Made by a program: the position numbers and the translations under genes. From Rubrivivax sp. (GTDB taxonomy: Bacteria > Pseudomonadota > Gammaproteobacteria > Burkholderiales > Burkholderiaceae_C), in the NCBI GenBank assembly GCA_020248915.1, contig JADCGP010000005.1:62001-126000 (forward strand): a DNA stretch of 64,000 nucleotides. Reading direction: 5' to 3'. Shown piece after piece: positions 25,590-36,324 of the stretch (positions within the stretch are counted from its first letter, which is position 1; every line of letters starts with the position of its first letter). Under the pieces are notes generated by a model. That model ran no database searches, was not told where the DNA came from, and worked only from the letters and a program-made list of their open reading frames with translations.

Positions 25590-27359
25590 TCAGTCCGGTC
25601 GTGATGCAGCGCGGGCAAGCTCGAAGTAGCGGTCCAGCAGCCACGGGTCGTCGAAGTGCCGCCGCCCGACGAAGGCGGTGGCGTGGCGTCCCCACTGGCG
25701 CATCTGGCCGGCGCTGGCGATGCCCATCGGCCAGAACAGGAAGCGCTCGAGCCGCTCGCTGCCGGGCACCAGGCCGCGCGCGTCGTAGGCGCTGCGGTGG
25801 GTCGGCAGCTGGGCTGCCGCGGCACCCGCCGTGCCGGGCGAAGGCAAGGGCAGTGAGCGCAGCACGTCCTCGTCGACCAGCCAGTAGGCGGTTGCTGCGG
25901 GCGCGGCGGGCGAGGTGGGCGAGGCGGTCTGGGCGCCCTTGGCGATCGACGAGGCCGAAGCCGCTGAAGCCACGGCGGCCGTGGTCGCCGCCGGCTCGCG
26001 GTACACGCGCTGCAGGTAGTGCGTGCGCGACTGCACGCGCAGCACGACTGCCGAGGCTTCCGGAGCAAGGTCTTCGAGCGCTGGCTGCGGCATGAACAGG
26101 CCCTCGTCCAGCGGCCCCTGGTCGGCCGGTGGTGCGCTGCGCGGGTGCACGCGGTCGGTGGCGAAGAACAGGTGGTAGCAGCCGCAGGCGTGGATGCTGT
26201 CGTAGACCAGCGCCTCGCCATCGTCGCCGAGCGTCACGCGCCACACCAGCGAGTCGAGTTCGCCGCCGAGGAGGTCGAGCGCATGCGCCTTCGGCCGGCG
26301 CGGGAACCAGAAGGTGTAGACGAGCTGCCGCCGCGGCTTTCCGTCCATCAGGGCGTGCGCGAGCCGGACGTAGGCGACCGGACCGGCGCCGGCGTCCACG
26401 GCGACCCGGCCGTGGCGCCAGGCGAGGGGTCCGACAGCGTCATGCTCGCCGGTGACGTCGATCTCGAGGATGGGGGCGTGGCGAAGCAGCAGCCGGCGCA
26501 GTTCGGCCGCGGTCCCGGCCCCGCTCCCGGCCGAACTCACGGCCGGCAGACCGGCCGGCGGCACCCCGGCCACGCGCTCCAACTCAGCGGCGGCATCGGC
26601 GGCCGGAACGAGGCGCTGCAGGCGGCCTTCGACCGGCAGCGCGGGCAGCGGGATGGCGAAGTCCGCTCGCGTGCGCTGCTGCCAGTCGCGGATGCCGGCC
26701 GCGAAGGCAAGCCGGGTGAGCGGGTAGAGACCCAGCGCGCGCAGGCCCGTGCTGTAGTCGTCGGGCACGCGGGCGGCCTGCAACAACGCGCCGCGCGCCT
26801 CGGGGCCGGCGTCGGCATCGAGCAGCAGCTTCCGGCAGCGGGCGGCGAACTCGTCCTCGCCACCCGCGGCGCCCGGGGCCAGCCCGGCGTTCCGGCTCTC
26901 GATCGCTTCGGCCTGCCTGGCGAGCTCGGCGAGCCGGCCGCGCCACGCGTTCCAGCGCTCGGTGTCGGTGCTGACATCGGCGCCGGCATCGGGGCCGAAG
27001 CCCGGGACGACGTCGGCGGGAGCCGGCGCCAGGGCCTCACCGAGCCGGTCGACGCGCAGGTACGGAAAGCCCGCCACGACGCGGTCCTGCGCGTCCTGCG
27101 CCCCGGCGGCGCCGACGTCGCGGCTGCGTGCCTGCAGTGCCCGCGCGCAGTCGCCCACGGCGTCGGTGCGCTGGAGGTGAGCCGAGATCGGCGCTTGCGC
27201 GAAGGGGTCGATGGTGGCGCAGCCGCCAAGCGCGGCCAGCGCCAGCAGCGCGGACGCCCGCGCGAAACGGTGCCATGGGCGAGCCCGCAGGACGGAGCGA
27301 GAGACGGGCAAGGCGCGCGCGGCTGCAGTCCGTTGGACGCGGTGCATCGAGTTCAGCAT
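25590..27359 (-). CDS. Uncharacterised lipoprotein
   Basis: A 589-residue protein that I do not recognise. The N-terminus has a basic stretch and a hydrophobic core ending LALAALGGC (about 40-48), a lipobox, so it should be a lipoprotein. Residues about 290-440 hold the most conserved-looking part: HAPILEIDVTGEHDAVG, VYTFWFPRRPKAHALD, SIHACGCYHLFFATDR. Residues about 455-500 are an alanine/serine-rich linker, followed by YWLVDEDVLRSLPLP, LVPGSERLERF and WGRHATAFVGRRHF. Cys-rich HACGCYH could bind metal. It is transcribed alone, convergent with the phosphatase gene. No function is proposed. Confidence 0.75.
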   Translation of the reverse strand: MLNSMHRVQRTAAARALPVSRSVLRARPWHRFARASALLALAALGGCATIDPFAQAPISAHLQRTDAVGDCARALQARSRDVGAAGAQDAQDRVVAGFPYLRVDRLGEALAPAPADVVPGFGPDAGADVSTDTERWNAWRGRLAELARQAEAIESRNAGLAPGAAGGEDEFAARCRKLLLDADAGPEARGALLQAARVPDDYSTGLRALGLYPLTRLAFAAGIRDWQQRTRADFAIPLPALPVEGRLQRLVPAADAAAELERVAGVPPAGLPAVSSAGSGAGTAAELRRLLLRHAPILEIDVTGEHDAVGPLAWRHGRVAVDAGAGPVAYVRLAHALMDGKPRRQLVYTFWFPRRPKAHALDLLGGELDSLVWRVTLGDDGEALVYDSIHACGCYHLFFATDRVHPRSAPPADQGPLDEGLFMPQPALEDLAPEASAVVLRVQSRTHYLQRVYREPAATTAAVASAASASSIAKGAQTASPTSPAAPAATAYWLVDEDVLRSLPLPSPGTAGAAAAQLPTHRSAYDARGLVPGSERLERFLFWPMGIASAGQMRQWGRHATAFVGRRHFDDPWLLDRYFELARAASRPD

Positions 27360-27407
27360 GGTCTCACCTACCGGACCGCCCCGTGGAATCGCCTGGCGCG
27401 CCGCGCT

Positions 27408-28190
27408 TCACTGGGCCAGGAAGCCCCCGTCCACCGCCAGCACGTGGCCCGTGACCATCGAGGCCGCCGGGCTGGCGAGGAACAGGATGGCCGCGGCCAC
27501 CTCCTCGGGCTCGGCCATGCGGCCGAGCGGCGTGACGGCGCGCACGCGCTCGAGCACCGTGGCGTCGAGCGCGCCGATGAAGCCGGTGCGCGTCCAGGTG
27601 GGCGCCACCGCGTTGACGCGGATGCCGCGCGGGGCCCACTCCACGGCCTGCGAGCGCGTCAGGTTGACCAGCGCGCCCTTGGTGGCGTGGTAGGCCGGGT
27701 TCGGGTAGGGGCCGGCGCCCGACAGGCCCATGATCGACGCGGTGTTGACCACGGCGCCGCCTTCGGCCGGCATGGCCGCCGCCGCTGCCCGCGCGCACAG
27801 GAAGCAGCCCGTCAGGTTGACCGCGAGCACCTGGTTCCACTCGGCCAGCGACAGCTCCTGGCTCGACTTGCGGATCGAGACGCCCGCGTTGTTGACCAGG
27901 ATGTCGATGCGCCCCTCGCGCTGAGCGGTCTCGCCGAACACGCGTTCGATGGCCTCCGGCGCCGACACGTCGAGCACGGCGGACCGGCTGCCCGGCAGCG
28001 CCAGGGCGGCCTGCCGCAGGGCTTCGGCGTCACGGTCGAGCAGCATGACCGTCGCGCCTGCCTCGTGCAGCGCATGGGCTGTCGCGCGCCCGATGCCCTG
28101 CGCGGCGCCGGTGACCAGCGCGACGCGGCCGTCGACGCGAAAGCGCGCCAGCATGCCCGGCGATCGGGGTGGGAGGTCGGCTGGTGGCAT
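27408..28190 (-). CDS. Short-chain dehydrogenase/reductase
   Basis: A 260-residue SDR. The cofactor motif is VTGAAQGIGRA, the NNAG motif is ILVNNAGVS, and the catalytic Ser-Tyr-Lys set is seen in TASIMGLSG...YPNPAYHATKG. LLDRDAEAL at the end of the second strand suggests an Asp that prefers NAD(H). The C-terminus GHVLAVDGGFLAQ is typical of 3-oxoacyl reductase / 2,5-diketogluconate-type SDRs. An ATG at 28154 would give a 248-residue protein closer to the family norm. It lies downstream of ureG on the same strand; any link to urease is doubtful. Confidence 0.88.
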   Translation of the reverse strand: MPPADLPPRSPGMLARFRVDGRVALVTGAAQGIGRATAHALHEAGATVMLLDRDAEALRQAALALPGSRSAVLDVSAPEAIERVFGETAQREGRIDILVNNAGVSIRKSSQELSLAEWNQVLAVNLTGCFLCARAAAAAMPAEGGAVVNTASIMGLSGAGPYPNPAYHATKGALVNLTRSQAVEWAPRGIRVNAVAPTWTRTGFIGALDATVLERVRAVTPLGRMAEPEEVAAAILFLASPAASMVTGHVLAVDGGFLAQ

Positions 28191-28252
28191 CGGCGTGGCT
28201 CGGCGGGGTCGGGGGGCTGGGCGGGGCCGTCTTGCCGTTGACCGTCGCGCCG

Positions 28253-28921
28253 TCAGGACGGCAGCAGCATGCCGCGCGTCTCGATGAAGCGCACCACCTC
28301 CGGCAACCCGGTGCGGCCCGGGTCGCGCAGGTTCGTCATCACGTGGGGCCTGCCGCGACGCATGCGCTGCGTGTCGGCCTCCATCACCGCGAGGTCGGCG
28401 CCGACGTGCGGCGCGAGGTCGGTCTTGTTGATGACGAAGAGGTCGCTCTTGGTGATGCCCGGGCCGCCCTTGCGCGGGATCTTCTCGCCGCCGGCGACGT
28501 CGATCACGTAGATCGTCAGGTCGCTCAGCTCGGGGCTGAAGGTGGCGGCGAGGTTGTCGCCGCCGCTCTCGATGAACACGATGTCGGCATCCGGGAACTG
28601 CGCCAGCATGCGGTCGACCGCCTCGAGGTTGATGGACGCGTCCTCGCGGATCGCCGTGTGCGGGCAGCCGCCGGTCTCCACACCCATGATGCGCTCGGGT
28701 GCCAGCGCGCCGGCCACGGTGAGCAGGCGCTGGTCTTCCTTGGTGTAGATGTCGTTGGTGACGACGACCAGGTCCCAGCGCTCGCGCATGGCCTTGCACA
28801 GCATCTCGACCAGCGTCGTCTTGCCCGAGCCGACCGGGCCGCCGACGCCCACGCGCAGCGGCGGCAGCTTCTTGGTGCGGCCGGGGACGTGGTGCAGCCG
28901 GGGGACGGGCGCGGGGCTCAT
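28253..28921 (-). CDS. ureG: Urease accessory GTPase UreG
   Basis: A 222-residue SIMIBI-class GTPase that powers nickel delivery to urease with UreD, UreE and UreF. The P-loop [10 protein letters not shown] is at 28-37, followed by [17 protein letters not shown] (the CPH nickel-binding motif), [15 protein letters not shown] and [10 protein letters not shown]. The start overlaps the ureF stop (ATGA). Last gene of the urease operon. Confidence 0.97.
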   Translation of the reverse strand: MSPAPVPRLHHVPGRTKKLPPLRVGVGGPVGSGKTTLVEMLCKAMRERWDLVVVTNDIYTKEDQRLLTVAGALAPERIMGVETGGCPHTAIREDASINLEAVDRMLAQFPDADIVFIESGGDNLAATFSPELSDLTIYVIDVAGGEKIPRKGGPGITKSDLFVINKTDLAPHVGADLAVMEADTQRMRRGRPHVMTNLRDPGRTGLPEVVRFIETRGMLLPS

Positions 28922-29601
28922 GAGCGGAACAGCCTCGAGTACTGGGTTTCGTGGCGGGCGGAGAGGATCGCCAGCATCGGCGCGAAGGCCTGGCGGTCGG
29001 CGTCGGGCGTGGACTGCGCGCGCGCGACGGCCGGCGGGATGGCCTCGGCCAGCCGCGCGAGCATCCGCTGCGCCGCGGCCTGGCCCAGCGGCACGGCCTT
29101 CATCGCGGCCTGCACCATGTTCTCGGCCCAGCCGAAGGCGAAGGCGTGGGCTGCATCGCGGGCGTCCGCGCCCGCGAGCACGGTGGCCAGCGCGAAGCCG
29201 AGCGGCCAGCCCGGCGCCGGGGCCAGGGCGGCGAGCGTGTCGATGCGGTCGTCGCCGGCCCAGGCGCTGTTGCGCAGCCAGTCCACCAGCGAGCGGCCCA
29301 TCTGCTCGCCCTGCAGCCGCAGCTCGGCCGTCTCGCGCGTGGCGTGGTGCCACGCGTGCAGCGCCTCGATGCGCCCCGCGTCGCCGGCCTGCCACGCGGC
29401 ATGCGCCTGCACCAGCAGCGGCAGCTCGCTGCGGGCGAGCACCAGGTCGAGCTGCAGCAGCAGCCAGCCGCCTGCCGAGGCTTCGTCGCCGACGCGACCG
29501 GCGTCGATGGCCGCCTCCAGGCCCTCGGAGTAGCTGAAGCCGCCCACCGGCAGGGCCGGCGAGGCCAGCCACATCAGGTGCAGCAGCGGGATCGCGCTCA
29601 T
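28918..29601 (-). CDS. ureF: Urease accessory protein UreF
   Basis: A 227-residue all-helical protein that bridges UreD-bound apo-urease and UreG. The N-terminal [19 protein letters not shown] block (about 11-29) is diagnostic, and RLFRS ends the chain. The gene starts 9 bp after ureE and overlaps ureG. Length matches the family. Confidence 0.96.
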   Translation of the reverse strand: MSAIPLLHLMWLASPALPVGGFSYSEGLEAAIDAGRVGDEASAGGWLLLQLDLVLARSELPLLVQAHAAWQAGDAGRIEALHAWHHATRETAELRLQGEQMGRSLVDWLRNSAWAGDDRIDTLAALAPAPGWPLGFALATVLAGADARDAAHAFAFGWAENMVQAAMKAVPLGQAAAQRMLARLAEAIPPAVARAQSTPDADRQAFAPMLAILSARHETQYSRLFRS

Positions 29602-29610
29602 CGGGGCGCG

Positions 29611-30258
29611 TCAGCGGCCGTGGCCGTGGCCGTGGTCGCGCGCGTGCTCATGGCCGGGACCGTGATGGTGATCGTGGGCGTGGCCATGGTCGTGCGCATG
29701 GTCGTGACCGTGCGCGTGGTCGTGACCGTGCGCGTGATCGTGATCGTGCGCGTGATCGTGATCGTGCGCGTGATCGTGAGGACCGTGCCCGTGCGCGTGA
29801 CCTCCGCCTTCGTAGGCGCCGCCCTCGGGGTCGAAGGGCAGGGTCTCCTCGCTCACGATCATGTGCATCCGGCGCAGCAGGTCGGCCAGCACGTGGTCGG
29901 GTTCGAGCTTCAGGTGATCGGGCTTCAGCTCCACCGCGACGTGGCGGTTGCCCAGGTGGTAGGCCGCGCGCATCAGGTCGCTCGGTGCGCCGTGGTGCGC
30001 GCAGTGGCGCACCACCAGCACCGGCTGCGGCGCCGCCTTGACGACGACCAGCGAGCCGTCCTCGCCCACCAGCACGTCGCCGCCCCGCACCACGGTTCCC
30101 CGTGGCAGGAAGACGCCGAGCAGGCGCCCGGTGGAGTCGGTGGCGTCGAAGCGGCTCTTGCAGCGCACGTCCCAGTCGAGCTCGACGGTCGCGGCACGCT
30201 TGAGCAGCACCGCGGCCAGTCCGCGGCCCTGGGGGATCAGCTTGTCGATGGTCAGCAT
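29611..30258 (-). CDS. ureE: Urease accessory nickel chaperone UreE with long His-rich tail
   Basis: A 215-residue UreE. Residues 1-150 are the normal two-domain chaperone ([21 protein letters not shown] with the metal-site His region, then [15 protein letters not shown]). From about 152 to the end the chain is a low-complexity His-Asp/His-Gly repeat with more than 25 His in about 60 residues. Such tails store or bind several nickel ions; this one is longer than the E. coli/Klebsiella type. It lies 47 bp after ureC. Confidence 0.95.
   Translation of the reverse strand: MLTIDKLIPQGRGLAAVLLKRAATVELDWDVRCKSRFDATDSTGRLLGVFLPRGTVVRGGDVLVGEDGSLVVVKAAPQPVLVVRHCAHHGAPSDLMRAAYHLGNRHVAVELKPDHLKLEPDHVLADLLRRMHMIVSEETLPFDPEGGAYEGGGHAHGHGPHDHAHDHDHAHDHDHAHGHDHAHGHDHAHDHGHAHDHHHGPGHEHARDHGHGHGR
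29629..29806 (-). repeat. Low-complexity tandem repeat coding the UreE His tail
   Basis: Imperfect units built from GATCAC and GCGCAC on the coding strand (plus-strand GTGATCGTGCGC) repeat across this stretch. They encode alternating His with Asp, Ala and Gly. Such repeats change length by slippage. Confidence 0.8.
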
Positions 30259-30305
30259 GGCGGCGATTGTCGCGGAGCGCCGTCGCCCGGCGGCAGGCGT
30301 CCCGG

Positions 30306-32032
<1,727 letters not shown>

Positions 32033-32033
<1 letters not shown>

Positions 32034-32338
32034 CACAGCGCCCCGTTGACGAGGCCGCGGAAGCCCCAGGCCTGCCGGGCGCCCGCGTAGGGCACGAGCT
32101 CGACGGTGCGCTCCTGGCCGGGCTCGAAGCGCACCGCGGTGCCGCTCGGGATGGCCAGCCGCATGCCGCGGGCAGCCTGGCGGTCGAAGTGCAGCGCGGC
32201 GTTGGTTTCCGCGAAGTGGTAGTGCGAGCCGACCTGGATCGGGCGGTCGCCGGTGTTGGCCACCACCATCGTCAGGCGCGGCCGGCCGGGATTCAGCTCG
32301 TGCTCGGGTCCGTCGACCAGGATCTCGCCGGGGATCAT
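32033..32338 (-). CDS. ureB: Urease beta subunit
   Basis: A 101-residue structural subunit with the family's [10 protein letters not shown] start, [18 protein letters not shown] and [16 protein letters not shown] blocks. The ATG at 32338 gives exactly the usual length; the open frame upstream is ignored. It lies 31 bp after ureA and is coupled to ureC. Assembles with UreA and UreC as (alpha-beta-gamma)3. Confidence 0.97.
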
Positions 32339-32369
32339 CGTGGTGCTCTCCTCGGGGCGTCGTGCGTCA

Positions 32370-32672
32370 TCATGCAATCGGTTGGTGCACGGTCACCAGC
32401 TTGGTGCCGTCCGGGAACGTGGCCTCGACCTGGATCTCGCCGACGATCTCGGGCACGCCCTCCATCACGTCGTCGCGCGTCAGCACCGTCTTGCCCTCGC
32501 TCATCAGCTGGGCGACGGTCTTGCCGTCGCGGGCGCCTTCGAGGATGGCGGCGGTGATCAGCGCCTGCGCCTCGGGCACGTTCAGCTTCAGCCCGCGCGC
32601 GCGGCGGCGCTCGGCCAGCAGCGCGGCCGTGAAGATCAGCAGCTTGTCCTTCTCGCGCGGCGTCAGGTCCAT
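32370..32672 (-). CDS. ureA: Urease gamma subunit
   Basis: A 100-residue subunit beginning [20 protein letters not shown] and holding [16 protein letters not shown] and [19 protein letters not shown], all diagnostic. It is the first urease gene here. UreD, which normally sits just upstream in related bacteria, is not found; the 92 bp upstream separates ureA from a sensor gene on the same strand, so the operon promoter is probably in that gap. Confidence 0.97.
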   Translation of the reverse strand: MDLTPREKDKLLIFTAALLAERRRARGLKLNVPEAQALITAAILEGARDGKTVAQLMSEGKTVLTRDDVMEGVPEIVGEIQVEATFPDGTKLVTVHQPIA

Positions 32673-32764
32673 GGCGTTCGCCCGGTGGTCGATCGAGCGG
32701 GAATTCTGCAACGGAGCCCGCGGCAGGGCAGCACCAGCAAGCGCCGCGCCTGCCCCGCCGGCGC

Positions 32765-34474
32765 TCAGGCCCCGGGCGCGGCGCCCGGGGGCGCCGCCGC
32801 CTGCGCCAGGGCTGCGGCCAGCGCAGCGCCTGCGGCCGTGACGCATCCGGTGACGTCCTGCAGTGCTCCCGCCACGCGCACGATGCGGCCGTCCTTCGGG
32901 ACCGGCTCGCCGATGACGCGCACGGTGAGGTCACGGCCGCATGCCGTGCGCAGGGCCAGCTGCAGATCGAACGCCTGGACGCCCTGCGACGCGGCTTCGA
33001 TTGCGGCGGCGAGCTGGCCGCGACCGGGCTCGGCGTACATGGCCAGCGCGTCGGCCACGGTCGGCTCGGCGTCGGGCGGCATCCCGAGGATCGCGCGCAG
33101 CTGCGGGCTCCAGCGGATGCGCCCGGCAGCCAGGTCGACCTCCCAGCCGCCGATGCGCGCCAGGCGCCCGGTGCGGTCGAGGAAGGCCTCGCTCTCGCGC
33201 AGCGCGGACAGCGCGTCGCGCAGCGGGCCGATGTCGCGCAGGATCGCCGAGATGCCGAGCACGCGGCCGCGCTCGTCACGGATCGGCGACAGGCTCGCCG
33301 CGACGACGACCTCGCGGCCGTCCTTGTGCCGGCACTGCGTCTCGAAGCTCGACAGCGTGCCCTGCTCGCCGTTCATCGCCGCCAGCGCCAATGCGCCCTT
33401 GGAGAACAGCTTCCAGGCCGGCTGGCCGATGATCTCCTCCCGCCGCCAGCCCAGCATCGACTCGGCGGCTGCGTTCCAGCTCGTCACCTGGCCGGCCATG
33501 TTCTGGCCGAAGATCGCGTCGTTGCTGCCGTCGACGATGGCTGCCATCAGGCGCGCCAGCGTGGCCGCCTCGCGCTCGGCCGTGACGTCCAGGCCGAGGG
33601 CGACGAAGCCGTCGATCGTGCCGTCGGCGGCGCGCCAGGGCAGCAGCGTGATGCGCATCGACCGCGGCGGCCCGCCCTGCGGCGGCGCCAGCAGGATCTC
33701 GAACTGCTGGATCTCGCCGCGCAGCACGGCCTCGCGCCGCAGGTCGCGCACGGCGGTGCGCTGCGCCCCGACCACGGCGTCGATGCTGCAGCCCGCCAGG
33801 GCCTGGGGCGTGGTGCCCATCCAGCGCGCCAGCTCGGCATTGGCATAGACGTTGCGCATGTCGCGCGACCACACCGACACCGCCGCCGGCAGCTGGTCGA
33901 GCACCGAGTTCAGCGACTGCACGTGGCCGGTCAGCTCGGCTTCATGCCGGCTGCGCGCGGCCAGCGCCGACGCCAGGGCCTGCTCGCGCAGTTCCAGCGC
34001 CTGGGCGGCGGCGGCCGCCAGCTCGCGCAGCTGCTCCCGCTGTGCGGGGTCGAGGCGCCGCGGCTGGCGGTCGATCACGCACAGCGTCCCCAGCCGCACG
34101 CCGCCCGGCAGCTCGATCGGCGCGCCGGCATAGAAGCGGATGCCTGGCTCGCCCGTCACCAGCGGGTTCCCGGCGAACCGCGGGTCGGCGCAGGCGTCGC
34201 CAACCTCCAGCACCTCGCCGTCGAGGATGGCGTGGGCGCAGAAGGCGAGCTCGCGCGGCGTCTCGCTGACGCCGGGCAGGCCGACGTTGGCCTTGAACCA
34301 CTGCCGCGACGCGTCCACCAGGCTCAGCAGCGCGATCGGAGTGCCGCAGATCGCGGCCGCGAGCCGGCTCAGCGTGTCGAACAACGGCTCGGGCGCGGTG
34401 TCCAGCACGGCGAGCGCCCGCAGCCTCTCCAGGCGCTCGGCCTCGTTGGTGGGCGGCGGTGCCGGGGGCAACAT
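32765..34474 (-). CDS. GAF - triple PAS sensor protein without output domain
   Basis: A 569-residue soluble sensor. Residues about 15-165 are a GAF domain ([34 protein letters not shown]). Three PAS/PAC units follow: about 190-300 ([14 protein letters not shown]), about 305-430 ([16 protein letters not shown]) and about 440-555 ([18 protein letters not shown]). The chain stops at an alanine-rich tail. No histidine kinase, GGDEF, EAL or DNA-binding domain is present, so it must signal through a partner, or the output region has been lost. Divergent from rnpB. Confidence 0.88.
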   Translation of the reverse strand: MLPPAPPPTNEAERLERLRALAVLDTAPEPLFDTLSRLAAAICGTPIALLSLVDASRQWFKANVGLPGVSETPRELAFCAHAILDGEVLEVGDACADPRFAGNPLVTGEPGIRFYAGAPIELPGGVRLGTLCVIDRQPRRLDPAQREQLRELAAAAAQALELREQALASALAARSRHEAELTGHVQSLNSVLDQLPAAVSVWSRDMRNVYANAELARWMGTTPQALAGCSIDAVVGAQRTAVRDLRREAVLRGEIQQFEILLAPPQGGPPRSMRITLLPWRAADGTIDGFVALGLDVTAEREAATLARLMAAIVDGSNDAIFGQNMAGQVTSWNAAAESMLGWRREEIIGQPAWKLFSKGALALAAMNGEQGTLSSFETQCRHKDGREVVVAASLSPIRDERGRVLGISAILRDIGPLRDALSALRESEAFLDRTGRLARIGGWEVDLAAGRIRWSPQLRAILGMPPDAEPTVADALAMYAEPGRGQLAAAIEAASQGVQAFDLQLALRTACGRDLTVRVIGEPVPKDGRIVRVAGALQDVTGCVTAAGAALAAALAQAAAPPGAAPGA

Positions 34475-34514
34475 GCGTCGAATTGTGACGCCCGTGTTGC
34501 GGCAGCGGCAGCGC

Positions 34515-34520
34515 GATAAT
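34515..34520 (+). promoter_or_regulatory. Putative -10 element of rnpB
   Basis: GATAAT at 34515-34520 lies 7 bp before the 5' end of the RNase P RNA inferred from its P1 helix, the expected -10 distance. No good -35 is seen at 17 bp (CCGTGT). Confidence 0.6.
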
Positions 34521-34527
34521 GCGCAGT

Positions 34528-34865
34528 GTGAAGCAGGCCAGACCGCCGCCGGTGCGAGCGGGGAAACCCGGCACGGGAGGAAGGTCCGGACTGCACAGGG
34601 TGGCGTAGCAGCTAACGGCTGTCCGGCGCGAGCCGAGGATCAGAGCAACAGAGACGAGTCGAGGCGGGGCCGAGTCACGCTTCGGGTGAAACGGGCAATC
34701 TCTACGCGCAGCAACACCGAATAGGCCGGCGATGAGGCGTCCCGCGGAGCCGGCGGGTAGGTGGCACCGAGCCGGGTGGGCGACCCCCGGCCCAGACGAA
34801 TGGCGGTCACGGCCGGCCCTGCGAGGGGCCGGCCGCACAGAATCCGGCCTATCGGCCTGCTTCAC
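34528..34865 (+). ncRNA. rnpB: RNase P RNA, bacterial class A
   Basis: About 338 nt. The 5' GTGAAGCAGGCC and 3' GGCCTGCTTCAC are perfect complements (helix P1). Universally conserved parts are recognisable: GAGGAAGGTCCGGACTGCAC near 34569, CAGAGCAACAGAGA near 34641, AACGGGCAATC in the middle, AGACGAATGGCGGTCACG near 34793 and CACAGAATCCGGCCTATCGG before the 3' end. It is the catalytic RNA that trims tRNA 5' ends. A short T run (34869-34873) follows. The sequence style fits betaproteobacteria. Confidence 0.97.
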
Positions 34866-34968
34866 ACATTTTTCCGCGGTGCGCCCGGCCCCCGTGAGTC
34901 CGCGCGCGCCACGGCCCGGCGCCGCAGCCGGCGTGACGCCGCCACCCGCTCCACCCACAAGGCCCCGC

Positions 34969-36180
34969 TTGCCGACGACCCACCCCGCACCGACCGATTG
35001 GCGCGGCAGGCGCTGGGCGCTGGCCCTGCTGCTGGCCGGGCTGGGGTCGATCGGCCCGTTCGCCGTCGACACCTACCTGCCCGCGTTCGAGGGCATCGGC
35101 GCCGCCATCGGCGCCACCCCGGTGCAGATGCAGCAGACGCTGGCGACCTACCTGGCCGCGTTCGCGGTGATGAACCTGTTTCACGGGGCGCTGGCCGACA
35201 GCTTCGGCCGCCGGCCCGTCGTGCTGGTCAACCTGGGCCTGTTCGCGCTGGCCTCGGCCGGCTGTGCGCTGGCGCAGGACATCGGCACGCTGCTGGTGAT
35301 GCGCGCACTGCAGGGTCTGTCGGCAGGCGCGGGCATGGTGGTGTCGCGCGCCATCATCCGCGACCTGTTCGCGCCGCAGGACGCCCAGCGCGTGATGTCG
35401 CAGGTCACGATCTTCTTCGGCGTCGCTCCGGCGGTCGCGCCCCTGGTCGGCGGCCTGCTGTTCGCGGCCGCCGGCTGGAGCGCGATCTTCTGGTTCCTCG
35501 CGGCGCTGTCGGCGGCGCTGGCGCTGCTGATGTGGGCGCGGCTGCCCGAGTCGCTGCCGGTGGACCAGCGCCAGCCCTTCGCTGTCGCGCCGCTGCTCGA
35601 GGGCTACGGCGCGCTGGTGCGCAGCCCGCGCTTCCTGCTGCTGGTGCTGGCCGGCGCCGTGCCCTTCAACGGCATGTTCCTGTACGTGCTTGCCGCGCCC
35701 GCCTTCCTCGGCACGCACCTCGGCCTGGCGCCGACCGAGTTCTTCTGGTTCTTCGCGGCCAGCGTGGCGGGGATCATGGCTGGCGCCTGGCTGTCCGGCC
35801 GCTTGGCCGGCCGGATGCCGCCGCGGGCCCAGCTGCGGCTGGGCTTCGCGCTGATGACGGTGGTGGCGCTGGCCAACGTGGCATTGAACCTCGCCCTGGA
35901 GCCGCATCCGGCATGGTCGATCTGGCCGGTGACGCTGTACGCGCTCGGCTGGTCCCTCACGGCGCCGGTGATCACGCTGCTGGTGCTCGACCAGGCCCCG
36001 ACGCGCCGCGGCATGGCCGCATCGGTGCAGGCCAGCCTGGGCAGCGCGGTGAACGCCCTGGTGGCGGCCGTCGTCGTGCCGCTGGCCATGACTTCCGCAG
36101 CCGGGCTCGCGCTGGCGAGCGCCGCGGCGCTGGCCATCGGGCTCGCGGCCTGGGCCGTCGTCGAGCGCCGGGTGACCTGA
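34969..36180 (+). CDS. Bcr/CflA-family multidrug efflux MFS transporter
   Basis: A 403-residue, 12-helix major facilitator. Diagnostic blocks are IGPFAVDTYLPAF, the motif A loop GALADSFGRRPVVLVNL, RALQGLSAGAGMVVSRAIIR and VAPLVGGLLF. Bcr/CflA pumps export drugs such as bicyclomycin or chloramphenicol, and some export sulfonamides or dipeptides, by proton antiport. The start is uncertain: the open frame extends back into rnpB. TTG at 34969 has CAAGG 6 bp before it and gives the normal length; GTG codons at 34894 and 34933 are alternatives. Confidence 0.88.
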   Translation: MPTTHPAPTDWRGRRWALALLLAGLGSIGPFAVDTYLPAFEGIGAAIGATPVQMQQTLATYLAAFAVMNLFHGALADSFGRRPVVLVNLGLFALASAGCALAQDIGTLLVMRALQGLSAGAGMVVSRAIIRDLFAPQDAQRVMSQVTIFFGVAPAVAPLVGGLLFAAAGWSAIFWFLAALSAALALLMWARLPESLPVDQRQPFAVAPLLEGYGALVRSPRFLLLVLAGAVPFNGMFLYVLAAPAFLGTHLGLAPTEFFWFFAASVAGIMAGAWLSGRLAGRMPPRAQLRLGFALMTVVALANVALNLALEPHPAWSIWPVTLYALGWSLTAPVITLLVLDQAPTRRGMAASVQASLGSAVNALVAAVVVPLAMTSAAGLALASAAALAIGLAAWAVVERRVT

Positions 36181-36324
36181 CGGGCGGTCGGCCCTCCTCC
36201 CCCAAGGCCGCCGGGCCCGCCTGGGGCTGCCGTCCGTGCAACGGATCATCCCACCCAGGCCACTGCGGTGCCGGACCTCAAGAACGGGGCGTCGGAGTCG
36301 ATATGGGGGGCTCGGTACGCGATC

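Noticed and set aside
29629..29806. Possible CRISPR-like or other non-coding tandem repeat
   Set aside because: Repeat units are 6-18 bp without spacers and read in frame as the His tail of UreE.
34732..34968. N-terminal extension of the MFS transporter into rnpB
   Set aside because: It overlaps a well-defined structural RNA and would add an Arg/Pro-rich lead unlike the family.
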